Shown piece after piece: positions 32,687 to 41,661 of a DNA stretch of 64,000 nt (positions are counted from its first letter, which is position 1; every line of letters begins with the position of its first letter). A program made the position numbers and the translations under genes. The notes below the pieces were generated by a model. That model did no database searches and had not been told where the DNA came from. It saw only the letters and a program-made list of their open reading frames with translations. This stretch comes from DATBGO01 sp050011895 (GTDB taxonomy: Bacteria > Actinomycetota > Actinomycetes > Streptosporangiales > Streptosporangiaceae): the NCBI GenBank assembly GCA_050011895.1, contig JBEKIF010000012.1, forward strand, positions 30,451-94,450, read 5' to 3'.

Positions 32687-33585
32687 CTGGCGGCCTCGGT
32701 CAGGCTCTCGGCAAGCTCGGCGAGAGCCTGCTCGGCGGTGTCGCGATCCGCGGCAGTCAGCTCCCTTGCCGAGAACCTCGCCGCATAGAACACCGACGTC
32801 AGCCGGGCGGCCGCGGTGCCGCGGACAAGCCCGGTGGCCGCGGCCCTGGCCAGTAGCTCGCCGGGAGTCTCGGCGGCCCCCCTGGCCGCGCCCGCCTTGG
32901 CCAGGCTCAGTTCCATGGCCAGGTAGCACGCGATGATGGCGCCCCTGGCATCGTCAAGGTCGCGCAGCGCGAGCCAGCCATACTGCACGGCTTTCCTCAG
33001 CTGCGCCGCGCCGTCGTCAGCGAGTTCCGGGTCCGCGGGCGGCAGCCGGATCTGGCGCTGCGGCCAGTGCCGCCGCACCAGCAGGATGGAGCAGCCCACG
33101 ATGGCGGCGATCAGCACGGCTGCCAGCAGCAGGTCGAGCCAGGTTCCGGCGGACAACGCGGCGTGCTGGGCGGCCGGAACGCCGGGGCGCGCTGGCAGCT
33201 GGCCGCGAGCTGGCGCGACCCGCGGCGGGGGCCGGATCTTCAGGTGCACGGCCCTGGTCAGCAGGTAGCCGCACGGCAGCGCGAGCGCCGCGACGATCAG
33301 CACCCCCCGCAGGACCTCCCGCAGCCTGGTCGCCAGGAGGTGGTCTGTTGACGTCCCGGCCCGGCGTGCCAGGATCACGAGCAACACGATGAGCACGGCC
33401 TCCAGCGCGGCGGTGACCGGCAGCTCGTCATGGGCGTAAGGGCCGTCGAGGCCGGGCGCGGGCAGGCCACCGCGGAGCGTGGCGGCGGCCAGCACGATCA
33501 GCAGTGCCGCCAGCGTGAAGCGCCACAGCTGGTAGCCGTCCGCGCCGCTGAACCGATCGCTGGCGCGCGGCCGTCCCTGCGTCAT
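32683..33585 (-). CDS. DUF4129 domain membrane protein
   Basis: About 300 residues, first gene of the operon. Helices are seen near residues 20-40 and 60-75, about 95-115 and 150-170, with an extracytoplasmic Pro/Arg-rich loop between the third and fourth. The C-terminal cytoplasmic part (LRKAVQYGWLALRDLDDARGAIIACYLAMELSLAKAG...TPGELLARA) is the DUF4129 domain, typical of MoxR operons and sometimes fused to transglutaminase-like proteins. ATG 33585 has GGAGG ten bases upstream; TTG 33594 is an alternative. Transcription is divergent from the ABC exporter operon. Confidence 0.85.
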   Translation of the reverse strand: MTQGRPRASDRFSGADGYQLWRFTLAALLIVLAAATLRGGLPAPGLDGPYAHDELPVTAALEAVLIVLLVILARRAGTSTDHLLATRLREVLRGVLIVAALALPCGYLLTRAVHLKIRPPPRVAPARGQLPARPGVPAAQHAALSAGTWLDLLLAAVLIAAIVGCSILLVRRHWPQRQIRLPPADPELADDGAAQLRKAVQYGWLALRDLDDARGAIIACYLAMELSLAKAGAARGAAETPGELLARAAATGLVRGTAAARLTSVFYAARFSARELTAADRDTAEQALAELAESLTEAAR

Positions 33586-33749
33586 GCTCGTCAAGCCTCC
33601 GCGACGAGGCCGGCCCGGTCACCGGCATCACCGACGCTACCGTCGGTCGCGGCGGCCGTCAGCAAGCGGGCGCACGGCCGGCCGGGTTTGCGGCCATCTT
33701 GTTATGCCTGCAGCCTAAGGCCGACGCCGGGACGTGCGATCGTGGCCAG

Positions 33750-34772
33750 ATGACGCGTAAGGTCACGAGCGGCGTGAACGCTCACCCGAGGCAGGAAACT
33801 CCCGGCTCAGGCGATCCAGCAGGGCCGGCTGCGGCCGTCATCGAGACGGCGGCCCTGACGAAACGGTATCCGGGCCCGGTCACCGCGCTCGACGGGCTGA
33901 CCGTCGCGGTCGAACCAGGCGTCACCGGGCTGGTCGGATCCAACGGGGCGGGGAAGTCCACGCTTATCAAGATCCTGCTCGGCCTGCTGCCGCCGACCAG
34001 CGGGCAGGCGAAGGTATTCGGCCGTGACTGCGCCTGCGAGGCCGGCCAGATCCGGATGCTGACCGGGTACATGCCCGAGCACGACTGCCTGCCACCTGAC
34101 GTCAGCGCGACGGAGTTCGTCACCCACCTGGGCCGGATGTCCGGGCTGCCGCCGACCGCCGCCAAGGAGCGGGCCGCCGAGACGCTCCGGCACGTCGGCC
34201 TGTATGAGGAGCGGTACCGGCAGATCGGCACCTACTCCACCGGCATGAAGCAGCGCGTGAAACTGGCCCAGGCGCTGGTCGGCGATCCGCGGCTGCTGCT
34301 GCTCGACGAGCCGACCAACGGCCTGGACCCGGCCGGCCGGGCCACCATGCTCGAGCTGATCGCCCGGATCGGCGGCGAGTTCGGCATCGCCGTCGTGGTC
34401 GCCTCCCACCTGCTCGGCGAGGTCGAGCAGATCTGCGATCACCTGGTGGCCATCGACAGCGGGCGGCTGCTCCGGGCCGCCTCGATGAGCTCGTTCACGC
34501 AGGCCAGCCAGGTGCTGGCGATCGAGGTGGAAGAGGGCACTGAGCAGCTGGCCGCCGAGCTCACCCGGCGCGGCCTGCAGCCGGTCGCCCAGCGGCGGGA
34601 GCTGCTGGTCCGGCTGGCCGGCGAGGAGACCTATGACACGGTCCGCGACGTGATCGCCGATCTCGGCCTCCCGCTGAACCGGATGGAGCAGCGCAGGCAC
34701 CGCGTCGAGGAACTGTTCCGCGGTGACCCGGCACCCGCCGCCGACGAGATGGGAGCGGTCAATGTCGGCTGA
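33750..34772 (+). CDS. ABC-2 type exporter ATPase (first)
   Basis: About 340 residues. Walker A is GSNGAGKST, Q-loop-like residues lie near TGYMPEHD, the signature motif is STGMKQRVK (a variant of LSGGQ), Walker B is LLLLDEPTNGLD and the H-loop is in VVVASHLL. All catalytic parts are intact. The C-terminal 90 residues form the regulatory extension of Nat/CcmA-like ATPases. ATG 33750 is uncertain because no clear Shine-Dalgarno is present; GTG 33774 is possible. It is the first gene of a four-gene operon with two ATPases and two permeases. The substrate is unknown. Confidence 0.9.
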   Translation: MTRKVTSGVNAHPRQETPGSGDPAGPAAAVIETAALTKRYPGPVTALDGLTVAVEPGVTGLVGSNGAGKSTLIKILLGLLPPTSGQAKVFGRDCACEAGQIRMLTGYMPEHDCLPPDVSATEFVTHLGRMSGLPPTAAKERAAETLRHVGLYEERYRQIGTYSTGMKQRVKLAQALVGDPRLLLLDEPTNGLDPAGRATMLELIARIGGEFGIAVVVASHLLGEVEQICDHLVAIDSGRLLRAASMSSFTQASQVLAIEVEEGTEQLAAELTRRGLQPVAQRRELLVRLAGEETYDTVRDVIADLGLPLNRMEQRRHRVEELFRGDPAPAADEMGAVNVG

Positions 34773-35796
34773 CAGCGCGGAGGCGCGCTTCGGCGCTGCG
34801 CCCCGGTCCGCGGGCGGGGTCATCCACGACATCGGGTACCGCAGGTACGAGGGCGAGCGGCTGAGCCGGGGCCGGATCGTCCTTGCCTTGTGCTGGCACA
34901 GCCTCCGCTCCGCCTTCGGCATCGGGCGCGGGATCAAGGCCAAGATCGTGCCGGTGCTCACCTTCGCGATCATGTGCCTGCCTGCTGCCGTGGACGCAGT
35001 CATCGTCGCCCGCACCGGCACCCGCCAGGTCAGCTACGACACTTATGTGCCGATTCTGCGGATCCTCGTCATGACGGTTTTCCTGGCCGCCCAGGCGCCC
35101 GAACTGGTCTCCCGTGATCTTCGCAGCCACGTGCTGCCGCTGTACTTCGCCCGCCCGATCAGCCGCCTGGACTATCCGCTGGCCAAGCTGACCGCCTTCG
35201 TGCTGGCCTGCCTGGCGATGATCGAGATACCCTTGCTGATCCTCTATCTGGGCACGATCGCGCAGGCACACGGCGGCAGCGCCATCTGGGCGCAGACGCG
35301 GGCGCTGATCCCCGGCCTGCTGGTCGGCCTGATGTGGTCGGTGCTGCTGGCCTCGATCGCGATCGCGATCGCCTCGCTCACCGGCAGGCGCGCCTACGCG
35401 ACCGGCGGCATCGCGATCTTTTTCCTGCTCACCTTCACGCTGGCCCGGATCCTGGTACATGTTGCGACTCAGAGCGCCGTGGTTGGGCCTGGCCCCGGGC
35501 CGGCCGGTCCTAAGGGCGGTGGGCCAGGAGGTCCGCCTGGCGGCGGATCGGTGCCAGCTCACCTAATTGCGCCCGCGGTGCCCGCGGCGGCGCACCTGTA
35601 CGCCCTGATCAGCCCGTTCACGGTGCTCGATGGCGTGCGCCAGTGGCTTGGCGGCACGAACCCCAGCGGTATCCAGCCGGGCGGGATCGCCAACCCGGGC
35701 AGCTATGGGCCGCTGTTCGGGGTCATGCTGCTGGTCTTCCTGGGCGCGAGCCTCGCCATTCTCGTGAGCAGGTACCGGAAGGTGGGCATCGCATGA
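34762..35796 (+). CDS. ABC-2 type exporter permease (first)
   Basis: A 344-residue permease. ATG 34762 overlaps the end of the upstream ATPase gene by 11 bp and has GGGAG six bases upstream. After a cytoplasmic start (GGVIHDIGYRRYEGERLSRGRI, common in this permease group) come about six helices, with an EIPLLILYLGTIAQ segment and LIPGLLVGLMWSVLLASIAIAIAS. A Gly/Pro-rich extracellular loop of about 40 residues lies between helices five and six. It probably pairs with the ATPase encoded before or after it. The stop overlaps the next start as ATGA. Confidence 0.87.
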   Translation: MSADSAEARFGAAPRSAGGVIHDIGYRRYEGERLSRGRIVLALCWHSLRSAFGIGRGIKAKIVPVLTFAIMCLPAAVDAVIVARTGTRQVSYDTYVPILRILVMTVFLAAQAPELVSRDLRSHVLPLYFARPISRLDYPLAKLTAFVLACLAMIEIPLLILYLGTIAQAHGGSAIWAQTRALIPGLLVGLMWSVLLASIAIAIASLTGRRAYATGGIAIFFLLTFTLARILVHVATQSAVVGPGPGPAGPKGGGPGGPPGGGSVPAHLIAPAVPAAAHLYALISPFTVLDGVRQWLGGTNPSGIQPGGIANPGSYGPLFGVMLLVFLGASLAILVSRYRKVGIA

Positions 35797-36704
35797 CCGC
35801 GATCGAGCTGCGCAACGTGTCCCGCTGGTACGGGAACGTCGTCGCGGTCAATGACATCACGATGACGATCGGCCCCGGGGTCACCGGCCTGCTCGGCCCC
35901 AACGGAGCGGGCAAGTCGACGCTGCTGCACATGATGGCGGGCTTCCTTGAGCCATCCCGCGGCGAGCTGACCGTGGGCGGCAGGCCCAGCTGGCGGAACC
36001 CGGAGATTTTCAGGGTCCTCGGCCTGGTGCCCGAGCGCGACTCGGTGTACTCCTTCCTCACCGGGGCCGACTTCGTCCGCGCCACCGCGAGGCTGCACGG
36101 GCTGCCCGATCCGGACGGCGCCGCGCGCCAGGCGATCGGCATCGTGGAGCTGGCCGATGCGCAGGACCGCAGGATCTCGACCTACTCCAAGGGCATGCGG
36201 CAGCGGATCAAGGTCGCCGCCGCGCTCGTTCACGATCCGGCGGTGCTGCTCCTCGACGAGCCGTTCAACGGCATGGACCCGCGGCAGCGGCTGCAGATGA
36301 TGGACCTGCTTGACGCGCTGGCGCACCGGGGGCGCGCCATCTTGTTCAGCTCGCACATCCTGGAAGAGGTGGAGCGGATCTCCGGCACGATCCAGGTCAT
36401 CGTCGGCGGCCGGCTGGCCGCATCCGGGGACTTCCGGGCCATCCGGCGGCTGATGACGAGCCGGCCGCATGTCTTCCTGGTGCGGTCGTCAGACGACCGG
36501 CTGCTCGGCTCCGCGCTGATCGGCCGCCCGGCGGTCAACGGAGTCGAGCTGACACCGCGCGGCCTGCAGGTGCGGGCCGCCGACTACGGCGCTTTCACCA
36601 GGGAGCTGGCCGGCCTCACCAGGCAGCAGGGGATCAGGCTCCGCGAGCTGCTGCCTGCCGACGAGTCACTGGAAAGCGTGTTCGCTTACCTGATCGCGTC
36701 CTGA
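35793..36704 (+). CDS. ABC-2 type exporter ATPase (second)
   Basis: A 303-residue ATPase starting at ATG 35793 and overlapping the permease stop by 4 bp. Walker A is GPNGAGKST, the signature is YSKGMRQRIK, Walker B is VLLLDEPFNGMD and the H-loop is in ILFSSHIL. It is similar in build to the first ATPase of the operon but clearly diverged, so the two probably form a heterodimer or serve the two different permeases. The C-terminal third is the usual regulatory domain. Confidence 0.9.
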   Translation: MTAIELRNVSRWYGNVVAVNDITMTIGPGVTGLLGPNGAGKSTLLHMMAGFLEPSRGELTVGGRPSWRNPEIFRVLGLVPERDSVYSFLTGADFVRATARLHGLPDPDGAARQAIGIVELADAQDRRISTYSKGMRQRIKVAAALVHDPAVLLLDEPFNGMDPRQRLQMMDLLDALAHRGRAILFSSHILEEVERISGTIQVIVGGRLAASGDFRAIRRLMTSRPHVFLVRSSDDRLLGSALIGRPAVNGVELTPRGLQVRAADYGAFTRELAGLTRQQGIRLRELLPADESLESVFAYLIAS

Positions 36705-36763
36705 CCTCCCGAGGCGCCCGTCCCGGGCAGACCGGAACGGGCCTAGACGAAGAAGTGAGAGTC

Positions 36764-37492
36764 ATGTCCGGAGTACTCAGCCCGGTCGTCATGCGGATCA
36801 CCTTCCGCGCGACGATGAGCCGCAAGCGGGCCCTGCTGTTCGCGATACCCGCGGTGCTCCTGCTCGGCATCTCCGGGCTGCTCAAGGCCACCCAGCCGGC
36901 GGCGACCCAGTGGCCGCCGCAGTTCCTGGGCACCTTCGGCTTCTCGGTGGTGCTGCCGCTCACGGCGCTGATCATCGGCACCAGCGTGCTCGGTGCCGAG
37001 ATCGACGACGGCAGCGTCATCCACCTGCTGGCCACCCCGGTGCGCCGGTCGACCGTGATTTTCAGCAAGTTCGCCGTGGCGGTCGGCCTCACGATCGCCT
37101 TCGCAGCCGTTCCCGAGCTGCTCGCAGGCCTGATCGCGACCGGCGGCGGCAAGCTGGCGGTGGGGATATTCGCCGGGGCGGTGGCCGCGGCGGTGATTTA
37201 TAACGCGATCTTCGTGATGGTCTCGGTACTCACCACCCGGGCTATCGCGGTCGGGCTGCTGTACCTGGTGGTCTGGGAGGGGCTGCTGGTCAATCTGGTC
37301 AGCGGCGCGAGCGAGCTGTCGGCTGGCCAGTATTCGCTGGGCATCGCGAACGCGATCGCGGGCAACCCTAACCTGAACGCGCACCTGAGCCTCACCACGG
37401 CCGTCATCATGGGCGCGATCGTGACGGCGGTCACGCTGCTGCTGGCCGTCCGGGCGCTGTCAGCGTTCTCGCTCAAGGGCGACGCGGCCTGA
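36764..37492 (+). CDS. ABC-2 type exporter permease (second)
   Basis: A 242-residue permease. ATG 36764 follows GTGAGAG; GTG 36755 would add three residues. There are six hydrophobic helices with GFSVVLPLTALIIGTSVLGAEIDDGSVIHLLATPVRRSTVIFSKF (in parts), the conserved helix 2-loop-helix 3 region of ABC-2 permeases. It lies 59 bp after the second ATPase gene in the same direction and completes the exporter. The transported compound (drug, peptide or lipid) cannot be told from the sequence. The stop codon lies at the start of a 19-bp tandem repeat. Confidence 0.87.
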   Translation: MSGVLSPVVMRITFRATMSRKRALLFAIPAVLLLGISGLLKATQPAATQWPPQFLGTFGFSVVLPLTALIIGTSVLGAEIDDGSVIHLLATPVRRSTVIFSKFAVAVGLTIAFAAVPELLAGLIATGGGKLAVGIFAGAVAAAVIYNAIFVMVSVLTTRAIAVGLLYLVVWEGLLVNLVSGASELSAGQYSLGIANAIAGNPNLNAHLSLTTAVIMGAIVTAVTLLLAVRALSAFSLKGDAA

Positions 37493-37528
37493 CGGCTGAC
37501 CACGAGCATGACGGCTGACTACGAGCCT
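37491..37528. repeat. 19-bp tandem duplication at the permease stop
   Basis: The unit GACGGCTGACCACGAGCAT (37491-37509) is repeated with two changes at 37510-37528, and a further partial copy starts at 37529. It begins inside the permease stop codon and runs to the end of the convergent HhH-GPD gene. Confidence 0.8.
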
Positions 37529-37533
37529 GACGG

Positions 37534-38109
37534 CTACGGCCTGGCTCCCGCCGCGGCCGCCTTCAGCTGCTTCTTGTGCTCGCGGACCGAGTCCAGCGAC
37601 GCCTGGTCCACCACGTCGGCGACCGAGTAGCGCGAGCCCTCCTCGCCGAACCGGCCTGCCGCCTGCCGCCAGCCGGGCGGCTGCACGCTGAGCTGCTTGC
37701 CCAGCAGTGCCAGCAGGATCTGCGCCTTGTAGGTGCCGAAACCGGGCAGTTCCGAAAGCCGCGCCAGCAGGTCGGCGCCGTCCGCCGCGTCCAGCCAGAT
37801 CCGGGCCGCCTGGCCGTCGTAGCGCTCCACGATCGCCCGGGCCAGCTCCTGGGTCCGGCCCGCCATGGCGCGCGGATAGCGGTGCAGGGCGGGCCGCTCG
37901 CTGAAGACGGCCGCGAGCGCATCGGGATCGAAGCCGGCCAGCTCGGTGGCCGTCGGCTCATGGCCGAGCCGCTGCATCAGCACGTACGGCGAGCCGAACG
38001 CCTTCTCCAGCGGCACCTGCTGATCCAGCAGCATCGCGATGAGCAGGGCCAGCGGGCTGCCCGATAGCAGCTCGTTGGCGCCAGGATCGATGGGCAGCGA
38101 CAGTGCCAT
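37534..38109 (-). CDS. HhH-GPD type base-excision DNA repair protein
   Basis: A 191-residue protein starting at ATG 38109 with GGAGG five bases upstream. The N-terminal half (NELLSGSPLALLIAMLLDQQVPLEKAFGSPYVLMQRLGH) and the helix-hairpin-helix LSELPGFGTYKAQILLALLGKQL match the compact HhH-GPD glycosylase family found in actinobacteria. It lacks the iron-sulfur cluster cysteines of EndoIII/MutY. The family excises damaged bases, for example deaminated purines in characterised relatives, but specificity here is unknown. It overlaps nothing; the second MFS exporter lies upstream on the same strand. Confidence 0.85.
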   Translation of the reverse strand: MALSLPIDPGANELLSGSPLALLIAMLLDQQVPLEKAFGSPYVLMQRLGHEPTATELAGFDPDALAAVFSERPALHRYPRAMAGRTQELARAIVERYDGQAARIWLDAADGADLLARLSELPGFGTYKAQILLALLGKQLSVQPPGWRQAAGRFGEEGSRYSVADVVDQASLDSVREHKKQLKAAAAGARP

Positions 38110-38198
38110 GGCGGCCTCCGGTGGGTGCGGACTAGATGGCCATCCTGCCGTGCCTGATGCGGTCCGCGCAGCTGGCCGTCGCCGCACCCGGCCGGCGA

Positions 38199-39806
38199 TC
38201 AGGGCGCGCCGGTCATATCGCCCGCCTGATAGCGGGCGAGCTGCCGGTCCTCCGCTTCCTTCGTCGGGAACTTCAGGAAGACCAGGACGGAACCGATCAG
38301 CACGGCGACGATCCCCGCGGTATAGGCCCATCGGTCGCCGGACAGGAACGACGACCTGGCCGCCGAGGTGATCGCGCTGGCGTACTGCGGGTAGCGCTGG
38401 GCGACCGCCTGGGCGCCCGCGAACGACTTCGTGAGCTGGTTCTGGACGCTGGCCGACAGGTCCGGGCTGCGCGGTGCCGCCGCGATCGCCTTGGCGAAGG
38501 CCGTCGCGTAGCCGGCCGTGAGCAGCGCACCGAAGACCGACTGCATGATCGCGCCGCCCAGGTCGCGCTGCAGGTCGGCGGTGCCCGAGGCCATGCCCAC
38601 CCGCCGGACCGGCACCGAGCTGGTCAGCGAGTGCGAGGCGGGCGTGCCGGCGAAGCCCACGCCGATGCCGATCAGCGCGTAGGCCAGGCCGACCTGCCAG
38701 TAGGAGATGTGCTCCTGCCACAGCAGCAGCATGGTTCCGAATCCGAGCAGGCAGAACAGGTACCCGGTGAGCAGGGTGAACCTGGATCCCCTGGCATGGA
38801 TCAGCCGGGCCGAACCTGGCGCGACCGCGACCATGAAGAACGCCTGCGGCAGGTTGGCCAGGCCGGCCTGGATGGGCGAGTAGCCGAGCACGTCCTGCAG
38901 GAACTGCTGGCCGATGAAGATCGCGCCCATCAGGGAGCCGAACACGATCACCCCGGCGACGGCCGCGACCCAGAACGTCGGCCGCCCGGCGATGTGCAGG
39001 TCGTAAAGCGGGTGCGCGGCGGCGCGCTGCCGGGCCACGAACGCGACCGTGGCGGCCACTGCCACTATCGCCAGCCCGATGACCAGTGCCCCCTTTCCCG
39101 GGACCGGCGCGAAGTTGATGTCCACGATGAGCACGCCGACCGCCGCGATGGACAGGATGCCGCCCACGTTGTCCACTGGGTCGGTCGTCTCGAGGACATG
39201 GCTCGGCACGAACCGTACCGCCATGATGAACGCCACCAGGGCGAGCGGCAGCGTGGCCAGGAACACTGAACCCCAGTAGAAATGCTCGAGCAGCGCGCCG
39301 GAGATGGCCGGGCCGAGCGCGGCGACCGCGGCGCCGATGCCGGACCACAGCGCGATCGCCCTGGTCCTGGCCGGACCCGACCACAGCGCCGTGACCAGCG
39401 CGAGCGTGGTCGGGAAGGCCATGCCAGCCGAGACGCCGCCGAGGATCCGCGCCACGATCAGCACCGTGTCACTGGGGGCGAACGCGGCCAGCAGGCAGGC
39501 AGGCACCGAGAGCGCGACCCCGAGCAGCAGCATCATCTTGCGGCCGTGCCGGTCGCCGACCGCGCCCAGGTACAGGACCGATCCGGCCAGGCCGAGCGAG
39601 TACCCGACGGCGACCAGGTCCAGCGCGGTCTGCGAGGAGTCGAACGCCCGGCCGATGGACGGCAGCGCGACATTGGCCACCGACAGGTTCAGGTTGGCGA
39701 CCGCCGCTACCACGATGAGCGACGTCAGCACCAGCCCGGCGCGCTCAGGCGCGTCGCGGCCGGCACCGGCCGGCGCCGCGGCCCGCGCGGGCATTGCCGT
39801 TGCCAT
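38199..39806 (-). CDS. MFS transporter, DHA2-like
   Basis: A 535-residue transporter with 14 or so hydrophobic helices. VANVALPSIGRAF in helix 1, YLGAVGDRHGRKMMLL (motif A), ALGPAISGALLEHFYWGSVFLATLP (helix 5 with the Gly/Pro antiporter pattern) and QQFLQDVLGYSPIQAGL in the second half are typical of DHA2 exporters of actinobacteria. The start is ATG 39806 just after GGGGAGGGA; ATG 39794 is a spare. Its own regulator is not evident nearby. A variant copy of the shared palindrome lies 90 bp upstream. Confidence 0.9.
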   Translation of the reverse strand: MATAMPARAAAPAGAGRDAPERAGLVLTSLIVVAAVANLNLSVANVALPSIGRAFDSSQTALDLVAVGYSLGLAGSVLYLGAVGDRHGRKMMLLLGVALSVPACLLAAFAPSDTVLIVARILGGVSAGMAFPTTLALVTALWSGPARTRAIALWSGIGAAVAALGPAISGALLEHFYWGSVFLATLPLALVAFIMAVRFVPSHVLETTDPVDNVGGILSIAAVGVLIVDINFAPVPGKGALVIGLAIVAVAATVAFVARQRAAAHPLYDLHIAGRPTFWVAAVAGVIVFGSLMGAIFIGQQFLQDVLGYSPIQAGLANLPQAFFMVAVAPGSARLIHARGSRFTLLTGYLFCLLGFGTMLLLWQEHISYWQVGLAYALIGIGVGFAGTPASHSLTSSVPVRRVGMASGTADLQRDLGGAIMQSVFGALLTAGYATAFAKAIAAAPRSPDLSASVQNQLTKSFAGAQAVAQRYPQYASAITSAARSSFLSGDRWAYTAGIVAVLIGSVLVFLKFPTKEAEDRQLARYQAGDMTGAP

Positions 39807-39894
39807 TCCCTCCCCGTTCCCGGTTGGCCCGCGGCGGGCTCCCGCCCGCCGCCAAGTCGCTAACCAGGCATAACGGGGCTGCCCCGGCCGGGCA

Positions 39895-39911
39895 TCACCT
39901 CCGTCGGGTGA
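39895..39911. promoter_or_regulatory. Variant copy of the shared palindrome between MFS and small membrane gene
   Basis: TCACCT (39895-39900), CCGTC, GGGTGA (39906-39911). One base off consensus, with a T-G wobble in the stem. It lies 90 bp upstream of the MFS start on the minus strand. Confidence 0.45.
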
Positions 39912-40096
39912 TCAGGGCGCGCTGCCGGGCGCCAGCAGACGGCGCGGTAGGCTGCGCAGTGGGTCGCTCGATCTTGCCGGGCTCGCCAGGGAACCGGTCC
40001 GGGATCTGCAGCGTTACCGCTGACGAGGCCAGATGTGGTCTAGTTGTCCTAGGGACAGCACGCGGGAGCCGAGCTTCCGCAGAGAGAAGGAGTCCG

Positions 40097-40288
40097 GTGT
40101 CGCCTCACATGAAGTTCGGCATTGCCGGTGTCATCATCGGGCTCATCTTGTTCATCGTCAGCCCGTGGCTCGCCCTGGGAGTCATCGCCGCCGCGATCAT
40201 CATCCCGACCATTGCCTACCTGATGCTCGACCCGTCCCAGCGGCGCCGCCTGCGCGCGGCGCGCCGCCGGGGCCAGCTCGGCCGGTGA
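40097..40288 (+). CDS. Small membrane protein (63 residues)
   Basis: GTG 40097 has AAGGAG four bases upstream. The product has one long or two short hydrophobic helices (KFGIAGVIIGLILFIVSPWLALGVIAAAIIIPTIAYLML, in parts) and a strongly basic tail with DPSQRRRLRAARRRGQLGR, which should face the cytoplasm by the positive-inside rule. No named family. It ends 7 bp from the convergent LeuA-like gene. Confidence 0.6.
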   Translation: MSPHMKFGIAGVIIGLILFIVSPWLALGVIAAAIIIPTIAYLMLDPSQRRRLRAARRRGQLGR

Positions 40289-40294
40289 CCAGGC

Positions 40295-41524
40295 TTAGCT
40301 GAGCAGGCCGGGGTAGAGCAGCGACAGTTCCTGTGGGTAGGAAGCGATGAGCCGCAGTTCATCGTCGGTTAGCGGCTTGCCCGTGGCTGACGCGCATACC
40401 TGGACAAGCTGGAACACCAGATCTTCCGTCCCGGCCCCGATCTCGATGCCCAGCGAGTCCATGACGTGCCTGAATCCTGCCATGCCGCCGTACTCCCCGG
40501 TGAGCACCACCCGGCCCGCCCGGGCGTGCCAGTCGCCAGGGAACGGGCCGAGCGTGTCGTCGTCGTATAGCTCGTAGTTCTGCCGGTTCTTGAGCGCGCC
40601 GTCGGCGTGGATGCCCGATTCGTGGGCGAACGCGTTCCGGCCGGTGCCGGGCTGGTTCTGCGGCAGCGGCTGCCCGAAAGCGTAGCTCGCCCAGAGCGCG
40701 AACCGCCGCGCCCAGGACAAATCGACCGGATCGCCGATCTCGGCGCGGCCGGCCAGCCCGAAGCCGTGCCTGAAGGCCAGGATGCACGAGATCAGGTCGG
40801 CATTGCCTGATCGCTCGCCGATGCCGTTAATACACGTGTTGATCCAGGCGTCCTGGCCGGCGTCGAGATCGCCGAGCGCGCCGGACACCGAATTGGCCAC
40901 GGCCATGCCCAGGTCGTTGTGGCAGTGCGTCTCGACGGGCATTGACGTGGCGCTGGCCAGCTTGGCGAACCGCTCGCGGATCCGTTCCGGGGTGTCCCCG
41001 CCGATGGTGTCGCAGTAGCGGACCCGGTCGGCACCTGCCGCACGGGCGGCCAGTGCGAACTCGTGCAGGAAGCCCTCGTCGGTGCGGGAGCCGTCCTCGG
41101 CGTTCACCCCGATGCTCTGGGCTCCGGCGTCCCTGGCGACCGCCACGGCGGCGGTCATTTCCGAGATGATCGCGCCGCGATCCAGCCTGCCGCGGAACTT
41201 GTGCTCAATCATCTGATCGGAGGTGGAGATCGACAGGTTGTAGTGCTGCAGGCCAAGCGGCGCGGCCTGCGCTACATCGGCGGCGACGGCCCGGCACCAG
41301 CCGGACAGCCGCAGCGGCCCGAACGCCCCCGCGCTGGCCAGCGCCACGTTGGCCCGGACGTAGGGCACCTCGTGGAACAGGAAGGGGAAGCCCATCTCGG
41401 ACTGCGCGACGCCCAGCCTGGCCAGGTAGAAGTTGACCATCGTCTTGCCGAACTTCGACAAGCCGGTACGCGCCGTCTGCACGCCGTCCCTGTTGGTCAC
41501 GTCAAGAAAGTGAATAGCGGGCAC
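40295..41524 (-). CDS. LeuA/homocitrate synthase-like acyl-CoA condensing enzyme
   Basis: About 409 residues; GTG 41524 with GGAGG seven bases upstream. It has the HMGL-like TIM barrel: DVTNRDGVQTAR (substrate and metal Arg-Asp), GVNAEDGSRTD, HCHNDLGMAVANS (the two metal histidines) and GIGERSGNADL. The domain is that of isopropylmalate, homocitrate, citramalate and Re-citrate synthases, which join an acyl-CoA to a 2-oxoacid. There is no C-terminal leucine-feedback domain and no leuB/C/D gene near, so leucine synthesis is unlikely. The DVTNRDGVQT variant belongs to a branch different from classical LeuA (TLRDGEQ). The exact product is unknown. Divergent from a citrate-synthase-like gene. Confidence 0.82.
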   Translation of the reverse strand: MPAIHFLDVTNRDGVQTARTGLSKFGKTMVNFYLARLGVAQSEMGFPFLFHEVPYVRANVALASAGAFGPLRLSGWCRAVAADVAQAAPLGLQHYNLSISTSDQMIEHKFRGRLDRGAIISEMTAAVAVARDAGAQSIGVNAEDGSRTDEGFLHEFALAARAAGADRVRYCDTIGGDTPERIRERFAKLASATSMPVETHCHNDLGMAVANSVSGALGDLDAGQDAWINTCINGIGERSGNADLISCILAFRHGFGLAGRAEIGDPVDLSWARRFALWASYAFGQPLPQNQPGTGRNAFAHESGIHADGALKNRQNYELYDDDTLGPFPGDWHARAGRVVLTGEYGGMAGFRHVMDSLGIEIGAGTEDLVFQLVQVCASATGKPLTDDELRLIASYPQELSLLYPGLLS

Positions 41525-41617
41525 GCTCGGACCTCCGCGGATACCTCGGCGGGGCACTGCCTGATGGCCCCGTCCGCCTCATCTCGATACTCGATCCTGG
41601 TGTACTAAATAGTCAAT

Positions 41618-41633
41618 GTTGATTAAAATCAAC
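41618..41633. promoter_or_regulatory. FNR-type palindrome TTGAT-N4-ATCAA in divergent promoter
   Basis: GTTGATTAAAATCAAC is a perfect palindrome and fits the FNR/ANR box TTGAT-N4-ATCAA exactly. It lies in an AT-rich island (about 41601-41640) that stands out in this GC-rich window. It is 29 bp upstream of the citrate-synthase-like start and 94 bp upstream of the LeuA-like start, so one regulator could control both. Confidence 0.65.
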
Positions 41634-41661
41634 TATTAACGGTGCGGGGGAGGGAAGCTGA

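Noticed and set aside
36755..36763. GTG 36755 as start of the second ABC permease
   Set aside because: GTGAGAG serves better as a ribosome site for ATG 36764.
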